Shown here in pieces: positions 16,971 to 25,939 of a stretch of 64,000 nucleotides of DNA; position 1 is the stretch's first letter, and every line of letters starts with the position of its first letter. This stretch comes from Streptomyces sp. CG4 (GTDB lineage Bacteria > Actinomycetota > Actinomycetes > Streptomycetales > Streptomycetaceae), in assembly GCF_041080655.1 (NCBI RefSeq), contig NZ_CP163525.1:2666001-2730000 (forward strand), written 5' to 3'. The position numbers and the translations under genes are program-made. The notes below the pieces were generated by a model. That model did no database searches and had not been told where the DNA came from. It was given only the letters and a program-made list of their open reading frames with translations.

Positions 16971-19289
16971 TCAGGAGGGCGGGGCCTGGTGCTGGGCGCG
17001 GGAGACGTCGTACACGCCCGGCACGTCCCGCATGGCGCGCATGAGGACCGGGAGGTGGGCCGCGTCGGGGAGCTGGAGCGTGTAGGTGTGCCGGACCCGC
17101 TGCTGGGTGGGCGGTTCGACGGTGGCGGAGACGATGTCGACGCCGGTCGAGGAGATCGCCTCCGTGAGGTCGGCGAGCAGATGGGGGCGGCCGAACGATT
17201 CAGCGATCAGCGTGACCCGGCATGCGCTGGTGTCCCCCCAGCGCACGCCCAGCTCCGTGCGCCCCCGGCCCTTCATGTACGCCACCGCGGCGCACTCCAG
17301 CCGGTGCACGGTGACCACTCCCCCGCGTACCGCGAAGCCGGTGATCTCGTCCGGCGGTACGGGCGTACAGCACCCGGCGAGCCGTACGGCGGCTCCGGGC
17401 CGGTCCACGAGGACGTCGGCGCCTCGCGGGCGGGCGGCGGGGGCGGCTGCCCCGGCGGCGTCGGCAGGGGCGGTTCTCCCGGCGGCGTCCGCGGGGGCGG
17501 TTCCCCCTGCGGCATAGGCGCGTGGGCCGCCCGCGGGGCGCGCGGCGGCGGTGGCCTCGGGGACGAATGCGCGGCGGGCGCCGTCCGCGCCGTCCGCGTC
17601 CTCCGTGTCCTCCGTATCGCCGCCGCCCGGATGCGTCGCCAGCCAGCGCTGGATGGCGATGCGGGCGGCCGGGGTGTGGGCGTGCTCCAGCCATTCGCGG
17701 GAGGGCTCGGACGCGGGGTCCTGGCCCATGAGGAGCTGGACGGTGTCGCCGTCCTTCAGGACGGTGCTGAGGGTGGCCAGGCGGCCGTTGACGCGGGCGC
17801 CGATGCACGCGTGCGCGTCCTCGCCGTACTGGGCGTAGGCGGCGTCCACGCAGGTGGCGCCCTCGGGCAGGCCGAGCCTGCCGCCGTCGGGGCGGAAGAC
17901 GGTGAGCTCGCGGTCCTGCGCGAGATCCTCGCGCAGGGTGGACCAGAAGGTGTCGGGATCGGGCGCGGCCTGCTGCCACTCGAGGAGGCGGGAGAGCCAG
18001 CCGGGGCGGGTGGGGTCGGCGCGCTCGCCGTCGGCGGGCTCGTCGGAGGCCGGGGTGCCGGAGACCGGGGTGCCGGAGGTGGGGACGTCGGCGGCGGGGG
18101 CGTACGGGTTGCCCAGGGCGACGACGCCGGCTTCGGCGACCTTGTGCATCTGGTGGGTGCGGATGAGGACTTCGACCACTTGGCCGTCGGTGCGGGCGAC
18201 GGCGGTGTGCAGCGACTGGTACAGGTTGAACTTCGGTACGGCGATGAAGTCCTTGAACTCCGAGACGACCGGCGTCATACAGGTGTGCAGTTCACCGAGG
18301 ACGCCGTAACAGTCGGCGTCCTCCTGCACGAGCACGAGCAGGCGGCCGAAGTCGGTGCCGCGCAGCCGTCCGCGTTTACGGGCCACACGATGGACGGAGA
18401 CGAAGTGCCGGGGGCGGATGAGGACTTCGGCCGGGATGCCGGCCTCGCGCAGCACCCGGCGCATCTCGTCGGCGACTTCGGCGAGCGGGTCGTCCGGGCG
18501 GGCGGCGTTCTCGGCGATGAGCTCGCGGGTGTGCTCGCACTCCTCGGGGTGGAGGATGGCGAAGACCAGGTCCTCCATCTCCGTCTTCAGGGCCTGCACG
18601 CCGAGGCGCTCGGCGAGCGGGATGAGGACGTCGCGGGTGACCTTGGCGATCCGCGCCTGCTTCTCCGGGCGCATCACGCCGAGCGTGCGCATGTTGTGCA
18701 GCCGGTCGGCGAGTTTGATCGACATCACGCGCACGTCGCTGCCGGTGGCGACGAGCATCTTGCGGAAGGTCTCCGGCTCGGCGGCGGCTCCGTAGTCGAC
18801 CTTCTCCAGTTTCGTCACCCCGTCGACGAGATAACGAACCTCCTCGCCGAACTGTTCCCGCACCTGATCGAGCGTCACGTCAGTGTCCTCCACGGTGTCG
18901 TGGAGCAGGGAGGCGGTCAACGTCGTGGTCTCGGCGCCGAGTTCGGCGAGGATCAGGGTCACGGCGAGCGGGTGGGTGATGTACGGCTCACCGCTCTTGC
19001 GCATCTGGCCGCGGTGCGAGGACTCCGCGAGGACGTAGGCGCGGCGCAGCGGGTCGAGGTCCGCATCGGGGTGGTGGGCGCGGTGCGCCTCCACGACATG
19101 GCCGATCGCGTCGGGCAACTTGCCGCGGACGGCGGGCCCCAGCAGCGCGGCCCGGCCGAGCCTGCGCAGATCGATCCGGGCCCGGGACTTCCTGCGGTCC
19201 GCCCTGGGCACCGCGGGCGCGGTGGCCGCCGCGGACGCCGTGGGGGCCACCGGGCCAGGGGACGCAGGGTTCGTGGCCTCCGCACTCAT
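16971..19289 (-). CDS. rshA: RelA/SpoT-family (p)ppGpp enzyme RshA
   Basis: Second long RelA/SpoT homologue of Streptomyces, predicted (p)ppGpp hydrolase/synthetase. Domains in order: HD hydrolase (HRGQMRKSGEPYITHP, LLHDTVEDTD, KLADRLHNMRTL), RelA/SpoT synthetase fold (RPRHFVSVHRVARKRG to FKDFIAVPKFNLYQSLHT), TGS (LTVFRPDGGRLGLPEGATCVDAAYAQY), a zinc-finger-like segment with CCTPVPPDEI, and ACT at the C-terminus. The HD motifs look intact; the synthetase domain departs from consensus where the D..IRV strand should be. The ATG at 19289 follows GGAGG at 6 nt; a GTG two codons earlier is less likely. Two repeat stretches (TSGTPVSGTPAS and GTAPADAAGRTAPADAA) lie in linkers. Confidence 0.93.
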   Translation of the reverse strand: MSAEATNPASPGPVAPTASAAATAPAVPRADRRKSRARIDLRRLGRAALLGPAVRGKLPDAIGHVVEAHRAHHPDADLDPLRRAYVLAESSHRGQMRKSGEPYITHPLAVTLILAELGAETTTLTASLLHDTVEDTDVTLDQVREQFGEEVRYLVDGVTKLEKVDYGAAAEPETFRKMLVATGSDVRVMSIKLADRLHNMRTLGVMRPEKQARIAKVTRDVLIPLAERLGVQALKTEMEDLVFAILHPEECEHTRELIAENAARPDDPLAEVADEMRRVLREAGIPAEVLIRPRHFVSVHRVARKRGRLRGTDFGRLLVLVQEDADCYGVLGELHTCMTPVVSEFKDFIAVPKFNLYQSLHTAVARTDGQVVEVLIRTHQMHKVAEAGVVALGNPYAPAADVPTSGTPVSGTPASDEPADGERADPTRPGWLSRLLEWQQAAPDPDTFWSTLREDLAQDRELTVFRPDGGRLGLPEGATCVDAAYAQYGEDAHACIGARVNGRLATLSTVLKDGDTVQLLMGQDPASEPSREWLEHAHTPAARIAIQRWLATHPGGGDTEDTEDADGADGARRAFVPEATAAARPAGGPRAYAAGGTAPADAAGRTAPADAAGAAAPAARPRGADVLVDRPGAAVRLAGCCTPVPPDEITGFAVRGGVVTVHRLECAAVAYMKGRGRTELGVRWGDTSACRVTLIAESFGRPHLLADLTEAISSTGVDIVSATVEPPTQQRVRHTYTLQLPDAAHLPVLMRAMRDVPGVYDVSRAQHQAPPS

Positions 19290-19572
19290 GGGCACCTCCG
19301 GCTCGTGGACCGGCGGACGGGGCCCCAGGGCGTACGCGGCTCAGGGAAGGCGACGTTCCCCCGTCCGTGCCGGTGCTTGATGCTATCGAGCCCACCACGT
19401 GCGACCGACCGCCTCCCGCCGAGCGTGAAACGGATCACCCATTCGAGCGATGCAAAAGAGGTTTAGGGTTTGCGCCACGTGCCCTGGCGTCGCCCGCGGT
19501 TTCGAACTCCCCCGGCCACCGGAAACCGCTGCTCCGGGCGCCGAGGGATGTGTCGCTCGTGGTTTCGCCTGG

Positions 19573-20442
19573 TCAACGAAGCGCGTTTTCCAGCCATTCG
19601 GCGTCGATCTCGCCCTCGGCGACGATCACGGCGGGGCCGGTCATCTCGATCTCGCCGTCGGGCCGTTCGGTGATGACCAGGCGGCCGCCGGGCACGTCGA
19701 CGGTGTACGTGGCCGGGGTGCCGGTGACGGCCGGGTCTGCGCCGTCGCGCCGGGCGGCGGCCACGGCGACGGCGCACGCGCCCGTGCCGCACGAGCGGGT
19801 CTCGCCGGAGCCGCGCTCGTGCACGCGCAGGGCGACGTGGCGAGGGCCGCGGTCGACGACGAACTCCACGTTCACGCCGTCCGGGTAGGCGTTCGCCGGG
19901 CTGACCGGCGGCGCGGTGTACAGGTTGCCTGCGTGCGCGAGGTCGTCGACGAAGGCGACCGCGTGCGGGTTGCCCATGTTCACGTTGCGCGCGGACCAGC
20001 TTCGCGCGTCCACGCTCACCATGACGTCGCCTTCGGGCAGGCGGGCGCGGCCCATGCCGACGGTGACGTCACCGTTCTTCGCGATGTGTACGGTCTTCAC
20101 GCCCGCGCGCGTGGCGATCGCGAGGTCGCCTTCGCCCACATGCCCGGCGTGCTGGAGATAGCGCGCGAACACACGGACTCCGTTGCCGCACATCTCGGCG
20201 ACCGAGCCGTCGCCGTTGCGGTAGTCCATGAACCACTCGGCTTCGGCCGCCATCGGCTTCGCCTCCGGGTGTGCGGCCGAGCGCACCACGTGCAGCACCC
20301 CGTCGCCGCCGATGCCGGCCCGGCGGTCGCACAGGGCGGCGACGGCGGCCGGGGTCAGGTCGAGGGCGTTCTCCGGGTCCGGGACGATCACGAAGTCGTT
20401 CTCGGTGCCGTGGCCCTTGAGGAAGGGGAGGGATGCGCTCAT
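19573..20442 (-). CDS. dapF: Diaminopimelate epimerase
   Basis: Converts LL- to meso-diaminopimelate for lysine and cell-wall synthesis. 289 residues from the ATG at 20442, starting MSASLPFLKGHGTENDFV. Both catalytic cysteines are in place (MCGNGVRVFARYL and SCGTGACAVAVAA). The open frame continues upstream to 20568, but that segment encodes a Pro/His-rich stretch from a G-rich repeat on the other strand and is not part of the enzyme. The GAGGA before the ATG has almost no spacing. Confidence 0.96.
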   Translation of the reverse strand: MSASLPFLKGHGTENDFVIVPDPENALDLTPAAVAALCDRRAGIGGDGVLHVVRSAAHPEAKPMAAEAEWFMDYRNGDGSVAEMCGNGVRVFARYLQHAGHVGEGDLAIATRAGVKTVHIAKNGDVTVGMGRARLPEGDVMVSVDARSWSARNVNMGNPHAVAFVDDLAHAGNLYTAPPVSPANAYPDGVNVEFVVDRGPRHVALRVHERGSGETRSCGTGACAVAVAAARRDGADPAVTGTPATYTVDVPGGRLVITERPDGEIEMTGPAVIVAEGEIDAEWLENALR

Positions 20443-20498
20443 TCCTCGATCGTACGGGAGCGGAGCGCTCCGCCAGGTTGGGCCGACGGCTGTGAGCG

Positions 20499-20545
20499 GT
20501 GGGGGGTGGTGGGGGGTGGTGTGCGGAGGGTGGGGCGGTGCGGGT
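20499..20545 (+). other. G-rich tract with G-quadruplex potential upstream of dapF
   Basis: Runs of G (GGTGGGGGGTGGT occurs twice in tandem, then GGAGGGTGGGG) lie 57-100 bp upstream of the dapF start on the strand that is template for dapF. Seen directly; structure formation is inferred. Confidence 0.5.
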
Positions 20546-20623
20546 CGTGTGTGGCTGGGCATGTCCACGCGGCGGTAAGCCGCACATGGGATACAGCCCC
20601 GCGCCCCTGGCGGGGCGCCGTTC

Positions 20624-20657
20624 AGCTTCGGGCGCGCCTCAGCTTCGGGCGCGCCTC
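20624..20657. repeat. 17-bp perfect tandem duplication
   Basis: AGCTTCGGGCGCGCCTC occurs twice in tandem (20624-20640 and 20641-20657). It abuts the stop codon of the leftward membrane-protein gene and looks like a recent slippage event. Confidence 0.85.
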
Positions 20658-21279
20658 AGCGGAGCCTTGCCACGCGCCATACCGCCAGGACCACCACCAC
20701 GGCCACCAGCAGGGCGTAGCCGAGTACGACCCTCCAGTCGGGGCGGCGGGTCGAGCCGCGGGGCGGGAGGCCGGGCCAGGTGTAGCCGACCTTGCGGGCG
20801 GCCATCATGGCCCAGCCGGCGGCGCAGGAGCAGATCAGCAGGCCCAGCATGGCGATGACGGCGCCGCTGTCGCCGAAGTCGAAGGCGAGCGGGAAGGCGA
20901 ACATCAGGGAGCCGACGGCGGACAGGCCCACGATGGGAGCGAGCTGCCAGATGCGCAGCCGGCGCTGTGGGCGCAGCTCGACCTCGACCTCCGGGCCGCC
21001 CGGGTACATCTCCTCGGGCTCCGGCCCGTCGTCGGTCACGCCGTCGGGCGTCTCGTCGGGACCGTCGTCGGTCAGCCGGGCCTCGGTGAGCGGGTCCTCG
21101 ACCAGCCGGCCCTCCGTGAGAGCCCCTTCGGGCAGCCGCTGCTCGACCACCCGGCCATCGGCCGGACGGTCCTCGCCCAGGCAGTCCTCGGGCAGACGGG
21201 CCGCACCCAGGTCCGGTTCGTCACTGTCGGTGGTGACGCGCTCGGCGCTTTGTGCGGTGTCACGAGGGCCGGCCTCCAT
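20656..21279 (-). CDS. Membrane protein of unknown function
   Basis: About 207 residues from the ATG at 21279 (GGGAGGG upstream). The first 105 residues are acidic and repetitive (near-repeats such as LPEDCLGEDRPADGR / LPEGALTEGR / LTEARLTDDGP). Three hydrophobic segments follow: IWQLAPIVGLSAVGSLMFAF, AVIAMLGLLICSCAAGWAMM and VVLGYALLVAVVVVLAVW. The short C-terminus is positive. No catalytic motif seen. It sits between dapF and miaA, all read leftward. Function unknown. Confidence 0.85.
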   Translation of the reverse strand: MEAGPRDTAQSAERVTTDSDEPDLGAARLPEDCLGEDRPADGRVVEQRLPEGALTEGRLVEDPLTEARLTDDGPDETPDGVTDDGPEPEEMYPGGPEVEVELRPQRRLRIWQLAPIVGLSAVGSLMFAFPLAFDFGDSGAVIAMLGLLICSCAAGWAMMAARKVGYTWPGLPPRGSTRRPDWRVVLGYALLVAVVVVLAVWRVARLR

Positions 21280-21386
21280 CGCCACGCGCCCTCCCAACTA
21301 GGCTCCACTTGGTCGATCGAAGCTCGATGATGGCACGGCCGGGAAGGCCGGGATGACCGGCGGCGCATCCCGATGCCATGACGTGA

Positions 21387-22325
21387 TCAGGCTGTAACCG
21401 GTCGTTCGACCAACGCCAGGGCCTGGTGCGGAAGTTCCCTCCGGTCCGCCACGGCCCCACTCAGCCAGTGCACCCGGGGATCGCGCCTGAACCACGAATC
21501 CTGGCGGCGCGCGAAGCGCTTGGTCGCACGTACGGTCTCGGCCCGCGCTTCCGCTTCGGTGCACTCCCCGGCGAGCGCGGCGAGCACCTGCTGGTAACCC
21601 AGCGCACGCGACGCCGTGCGCCCTTCACGCAACCCCTGCGCCTCCAGTGCGCGCACCTCGTCCACGAGGCCCGCCTCCCACATGCGGTCGACGCGCAGGG
21701 CGATGCGCTCGTCCAGTTCGGGGCGCGCCACGTCTACACCGATCTGGACGGTGTCGTAGACGGAGTCATGCCCCGGCAGGTTCGCGGTGAAGGGCCGGCC
21801 GGTGATCTCGATCACTTCGAGCGCCCGGACGATACGACGGCCGTTGCTCGGCAGGATCGCGCGGGCGGCCTCGGGGTCGGCGGCGGCCAGCCGGGCGTGC
21901 AGCGCGCCCGAACCGCGCAGGGCCAGCTCCTCCTCCAGGCGGGCGCGGACCTCGGGGTCGGTGCCGGGGAACTCCAGGTTGTCGACGGCACCCCGGACGT
22001 ACAGGCCGGAGCCGCCGACCAGGATGGGCCAGCGGCCCTCGGCGAGCAGGGCGTCGATCCGGGCGCGGGCGAGCTTCTGGTACTCGGCGACGGAGGCGGT
22101 CACCGTCACGTCCCAGATGTCGAGCAGGTGGTGCGGTATGCCGCCGCGCTCTTCGGGCGTCAGTTTCGCGGTGCCGATGTCCATCCCTCGGTACAGCTGC
22201 ATGGAGTCGGCGTTGACGACCTCCCCACCGAGCTGCTGAGCGAGGAAGACGCCAAGATCGGACTTTCCGGCCGCGGTGGGTCCGACGACGGCGATGACGC
22301 GGGGGGTGGAGGGTGCACTGCTCAC
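21387..22325 (-). CDS. miaA: tRNA dimethylallyltransferase
   Basis: Transfers the dimethylallyl group to N6 of A37 in tRNAs reading UNN codons, the step before MiaB. 312 residues with P-loop GPTAAGKSDL (about 15-24), the D-S-M-Q-L-Y/RGMDIGTAK substrate motif, GGSGLYVRGAVD, NGRRIVRALEV, the ALGYQQVL segment and TKRFARRQDSWFRRDP near the C-terminus. GTG start (GTGAGCAGTGCA). Confidence 0.97.
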   Translation of the reverse strand: MSSAPSTPRVIAVVGPTAAGKSDLGVFLAQQLGGEVVNADSMQLYRGMDIGTAKLTPEERGGIPHHLLDIWDVTVTASVAEYQKLARARIDALLAEGRWPILVGGSGLYVRGAVDNLEFPGTDPEVRARLEEELALRGSGALHARLAAADPEAARAILPSNGRRIVRALEVIEITGRPFTANLPGHDSVYDTVQIGVDVARPELDERIALRVDRMWEAGLVDEVRALEAQGLREGRTASRALGYQQVLAALAGECTEAEARAETVRATKRFARRQDSWFRRDPRVHWLSGAVADRRELPHQALALVERPVTA

Positions 22326-22508
22326 CGCACCAGTCTCGCAAACCTCCAGGCCATGCCTCGAACGAGTTACGTGACGAGCGGGGTCCCGGGTCGTTGCCCG
22401 AGGCGAGAAGCCGCCCTCCGGCAGATTGGAGGCGGTGACCCGGGCGGCGCAACCGTACGCACCGGGTAACGCGGGAATTCGCCCGCACGAGTACCGTATG
22501 GAGTGGAT

Positions 22509-22802
22509 ATGGGCGTTTTTGCACGGCTCCTCCGCAAGTCAAAGCCGACCCCGGAGGAGTCGGCCGCCGAGGCGCAGGCCGGCGCGGAGCCGGAAGCGGC
22601 CGAGGCGGCGGAAGCGGAGTCGGCGGAGGCGAAGGCGACCGCATCGGCGGAGGCGAAGGGATCGGCCGGGGACGGGAGCGAGGACGTGGCGGTACCGTCG
22701 GAGGCCGACACAGAAGACGCGTCCGAGGGCTCCGGCATCCCCAAGCAGCAGTCCGCCGAGGAGGCCGCCGACAACGAGGCCGGCGAGGGCGCCCGCAGGT
22801 AA
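22509..22802 (+). CDS. Small Ala/Glu-rich protein of unknown function
   Basis: 97 residues. A short basic/hydrophobic N-terminus (MGVFARLLRKSKPTPEE) is followed by an acidic, alanine-rich, probably disordered region with repeats of the type EAAEAAEAESAEAKA. A GTG two codons upstream (22503) is an alternative start. It lies 24 bp before the MT0933-like gene in the same direction, so the two probably form an operon. No known domain. Confidence 0.7.
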   Translation: MGVFARLLRKSKPTPEESAAEAQAGAEPEAAEAAEAESAEAKATASAEAKGSAGDGSEDVAVPSEADTEDASEGSGIPKQQSAEEAADNEAGEGARR

Positions 22803-22826
22803 CTGCCCCGTGAGGGAAGGTGGACC

Positions 22827-23111
22827 ATGGGTCTGTTGGACAACATGAAGGCCAAGCTCGGCCCGGCCAAGGACAAGGTGTCGGACCTCGCGCGGCAGCA
22901 CGGGGACAAGGTCCAGCACGGCATCGACAAGGCCGCGAAGGTCGTGGACGAGCGGACCAAGGGCAAGTACAGCGAAAAGATCCAGGCGGGCACCGGCAAG
23001 GCCAAGGAGGCGATGGACCGCCTTGCGCACAAGGAAGGTCCCGGCCCGGATACGGCCACTGGCGACCCGACGACCCCCACCCGGCCGGAGGGCCCGCCAC
23101 CGGCTTCCTGA
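22827..23111 (+). CDS. MT0933/Rv0909-like antitoxin-family small protein
   Basis: 94 residues, MGLLDNMKAKLGPAKDKVSDLARQ followed by GIDKAAKVVDERTKGKYSEKIQAGTGKAKEAMDRL. This lysine-rich amphipathic layout is that of the MT0933-like antitoxin family, whose Mycobacterium member Rv0909 pairs with the SRPBCC-fold toxin Rv0910. Here the only partner-like neighbour is the small protein upstream, so the toxin-antitoxin role is uncertain; in Streptomyces such proteins are often solitary. GGAAGGTGG precedes the ATG. Confidence 0.75.
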   Translation: MGLLDNMKAKLGPAKDKVSDLARQHGDKVQHGIDKAAKVVDERTKGKYSEKIQAGTGKAKEAMDRLAHKEGPGPDTATGDPTTPTRPEGPPPAS

Positions 23112-23635
23112 GTCTCCTCAACGGCATGCGGATCTCCAGGGCATGCGAATCGGCGGACGGTCGCGGGGACGGTCGTGCAACACACCGGCTCCCGGCCGTC
23201 CGCCGTATGCGTGTGTGCCGGAGTGCGTGTGCGCGTGCGCCGGAGTGCGTGCCCGCCGTTTCGGGCGTGCCGACAGCGCCTGCCAGCCGTTTCGAGCATT
23301 CCGAGAGCACATGCAAGCCGTTTCGGGCATGGTGACAGCGTCTGCCAGCCGTTCCGGGCGTGGCGAGAGCGCCTGCTCGGCGTCTCGCGCGACGCCGCAG
23401 CGCCGGCCCTCACCGCTTGACACGTACGCCAGAGCGTCGGCTCCCGCCGTTTCGCCGGTACGCCAGAGCACCCGGCCCCTCCGCATCGCCACCGTACGCA
23501 GACCGGCTCCGCCCCCGCTTCACGCGCGCGCCGGCGCATCGGCGATCGCGCTGAGACCAGGCGGCGGCCGAACCCCCTCCGGGTGCCACCGGCGACCGCG
23601 CACCCTCCCGGTACCACCGGCGACCGGGCACCCCG
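23112..23635. other. Repeat-rich non-coding region
   Basis: 524 bp with no supported gene. Several overlapping long frames exist on both strands but encode Arg/Ala/Pro-rich composition-driven sequence. It contains the 31-bp tandem repeats described separately, two copies of CGGAGTGCGTG (near 23220-23250), and two copies of GTACGCCAGAGC (near 23425 and 23459). Confidence 0.65.
23255..23378. repeat. Four imperfect 31-bp tandem repeats
   Basis: Units at 23255-23285, 23286-23316, 23317-23347 and 23348-23378 share the frame GCCGTTTCGGGC...GACAGCGCCTGCCA with a few substitutions each. The period is not a multiple of three, so the repeat is not a coding repeat. It lies between two convergent genes. 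Confidence 0.85.
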
Positions 23636-24349
23636 CTACGACCAGGTGGCCACCACATACCCGACGCCGTACGGTGCGGCCTCGTACAGCAGTGAGCCGC
23701 TGAGGGACGCGTTCTCGGCGGCGCCGGCCAGGACCTGCCAGGGGGCGCGGCCGGAGGCCTTCAGCTCGTAAGCCAGCTCGGCGTCCAGCGCAAGGACGGC
23801 CGCCAGGTCCGCCGTGCCCAGCGCCCGCGCGACCTCCGCGTCGAAGGGTGCCGCCCGCTCGTCCAGATAGCCCGGCGCCTTGAGCGTGCGGCACGCGCTG
23901 GCGTCTCCCATCACCAGCAGCGCCACCCGCCCGGCCCGGGCCCCGATGTCCCGTCCGGCTTCGACGCACCGCTGTGGTGCGAGCGGTTCCCCGACGCCGA
24001 GTCCCTCGATCGGGGCATCCGCCCAGCCGGTCCGCTCCAGCAGCCACGCGCCGACGGCGAGCGACGGCGGCAGCTCGCGCTCGCCGGGGGTGTCCGTCGC
24101 GGGCCCGAGGCATACGTCGAGGTCGACCCCGAACCCGCGGAAGGATCCCCGGGCACCCTGCGGAAACGCTCCGCGCCTGCTCTGCTCGGCGGGCCCGACC
24201 ACCACCAGGAGGTCCGGACGGGCGGCGGCGAGCTCCCCGAGCGCGTCGGAGCATGCCGCGCGCGCGGCGTCCATTTCGGGTGCGGCGCCCGCGGCGACCT
24301 CGGGCACGAGCAGCGGAGGGCAGGGGCAGACAGCGGCGGCGACAAGCAT
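23636..24349 (-). CDS. Class III extradiol dioxygenase LigB-like protein
   Basis: 237 residues with the N-terminal MLVAAAVCPCPPLLVPEV and LLVVVGPAEQSR segments, the ALLVMGDASACRTLKAPGYLDERAAPFD stretch and the C-terminal ASLSGSLLYEAAPYGVGYVVATW, all typical of the actinobacterial proteins annotated as class III extradiol dioxygenase subunit B-like domain proteins. The first metal-ligand histidines of true LigB/MEMO enzymes are not obvious (CPCPP instead of HPP), so catalysis is doubtful. It follows miaB on the same strand, 66 bp downstream of its stop. Function unknown. Confidence 0.8.
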   Translation of the reverse strand: MLVAAAVCPCPPLLVPEVAAGAAPEMDAARAACSDALGELAAARPDLLVVVGPAEQSRRGAFPQGARGSFRGFGVDLDVCLGPATDTPGERELPPSLAVGAWLLERTGWADAPIEGLGVGEPLAPQRCVEAGRDIGARAGRVALLVMGDASACRTLKAPGYLDERAAPFDAEVARALGTADLAAVLALDAELAYELKASGRAPWQVLAGAAENASLSGSLLYEAAPYGVGYVVATWS

Positions 24350-24415
24350 GATCGGCAGGGTAACGCCGGGACGACGCCCGGCTCGGCTCTCGACGGCGTC
24401 GGGGACGTCGTGCCG

Positions 24416-25939
24416 TCAGTCGCAACCGCAGCCGCTCGCCGCGGGCAGCGGCTCCGGGACGCCGATCTTCGGCAGGCCCAGCAGCACACCCGCCGGCTTG
24501 GCGGACTCGGCGGCAGTGCGCTTCTCCCAGGCGTCCCCCGCGCGGGTGCGGCGCACGGCGAGGACGGGGCCCTCGGCGAGGAGGTGGTGCGGGGCGGCGT
24601 AGGTCACCTCGACGGTGACCACGTCACCGGGGCGGACCTCCTGCTCCGGCTTGGTGAAGTGGACGAGCCGGTTGTCGGGGGCGCGGCCGGAGAGCCGGTG
24701 CGTGGCGCCGTCCTTGCGGCCCTCGCCCTCGGCGACCATCAGCTCCAGCGTGCGGCCGACCTGCTTCTTGTTCTCCTCCCAGGAGATCTCCTCCTGGAGG
24801 GCGACGAGCCGCTCGTAGCGCGCCTGGACGACCTCCTTGGGGATCTGGTTCTCCATGGTCGCGGCCGGGGTGCCGGGGCGCTTGGAGTACTGGAAGGTGA
24901 AGGCCTGCGCGAAGCGCGCCTCACGGACGGCGTGCAGGGTCTGCTCGAAGTCCTCCTCGGTCTCGCCGGGGAAGCCCACGATGATGTCGGTCGTGATCGC
25001 GGCGTGCGGGATGGCGGCCCGGACCTTCTCGATGATCCCGAGGTAACGCTCCTGCCGGTAGGAGCGGCGCATCGCCTTCAGCACGGTGTCCGAGCCGGAC
25101 TGCATCGGCATGTGCAGCTGCGGCATCACGTTCGGGGTCTCGGCCATGGCGGCGATGACGTCGTCGGTGAAGTCACGGGGGTGCGGGGAGGTGAAGCGGA
25201 CACGCTCCAACCCGTCGATCTTCCCGCAGGCGCGCAGCAGCTTGCTGAAGGCCTCGCGGTCGCCGATGTCGGAGCCGTAGGCGTTGACGTTCTGGCCGAG
25301 CAGCGTGATCTCGGAGACGCCCTCGGCGACCAGCGCCTCGACCTCGGCGAGGATGTCGCCGGGCCGGCGGTCCTTCTCCTTGCCGCGCAGGGCCGGGACA
25401 ATACAGAAGGTGCAGGTGTTGTTGCAGCCGACGGAGATCGAGACCCAGGCCGCGTAGGCGCTCTCGCGCCGGGTCGGCAGGGTGGACGGGAACGCCTCCA
25501 GCGACTCGGCGATCTCGACCTGCGCCTCTTCCTGCACGCGGGCGCGCTCCAGCAGGACCGGCAGCTTGCCGATGTTGTGCGTACCGAAGACGACGTCCAC
25601 CCAGGGCGCCTTCTTCACGATGGTGTCGCGGTCCTTCTGGGCGAGGCAGCCGCCGACCGCGATCTGCATACCGGGCCGCGAGGCCTTCCTCGGCGCGAGC
25701 CGGCCGAGGTTGCCGTACAGCCGGTTGTCGGCGTTCTCCCGTACGGCGCAGGTGTTGAACACGACCACATCGGCGTCCCCGTCCGCCCCCTCGGGGGCCC
25801 GCACGTACCCGGCCTCTTCGAGCAGCCCCGCCAGGCGCTCGGAATCGTGGACGTTCATCTGGCACCCGTAGGTGCGGATCTCATACGTCATAGATGAACG
25901 AGGGTCCACTGCCTTGCTCCGGTCGCTGCTGATGGTCAT
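24416..25939 (-). CDS. miaB: tRNA-2-methylthio-N6-dimethylallyladenosine synthase
   Basis: Radical SAM methylthiotransferase that adds the 2-methylthio group to i6A37. The 507-residue product has the UPF0004 domain ([38 protein letters not shown]), the radical SAM cluster CNNTCTFC (about 172-179), [10 protein letters not shown] and [10 protein letters not shown], and a C-terminal TRAM domain. The tail ends in SGCGCD. The ATG at 25939 is used; a second ATG at 25891 sits closer to the conserved start. Together with miaA it completes ms2i6A37. Confidence 0.97.
   Translation of the reverse strand: MTISSDRSKAVDPRSSMTYEIRTYGCQMNVHDSERLAGLLEEAGYVRAPEGADGDADVVVFNTCAVRENADNRLYGNLGRLAPRKASRPGMQIAVGGCLAQKDRDTIVKKAPWVDVVFGTHNIGKLPVLLERARVQEEAQVEIAESLEAFPSTLPTRRESAYAAWVSISVGCNNTCTFCIVPALRGKEKDRRPGDILAEVEALVAEGVSEITLLGQNVNAYGSDIGDREAFSKLLRACGKIDGLERVRFTSPHPRDFTDDVIAAMAETPNVMPQLHMPMQSGSDTVLKAMRRSYRQERYLGIIEKVRAAIPHAAITTDIIVGFPGETEEDFEQTLHAVREARFAQAFTFQYSKRPGTPAATMENQIPKEVVQARYERLVALQEEISWEENKKQVGRTLELMVAEGEGRKDGATHRLSGRAPDNRLVHFTKPEQEVRPGDVVTVEVTYAAPHHLLAEGPVLAVRRTRAGDAWEKRTAAESAKPAGVLLGLPKIGVPEPLPAASGCGCD

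Noticed and set aside
23255-23378. CRISPR-like look of the 31-bp repeats
   Set aside because: Units are directly adjacent with no spacers, imperfect, and no cas genes are nearby.
22367-23617. 416-codon minus-strand frame across the repeat region
   Set aside because: Runs antisense to two supported small genes and consists of translated non-triplet repeats.
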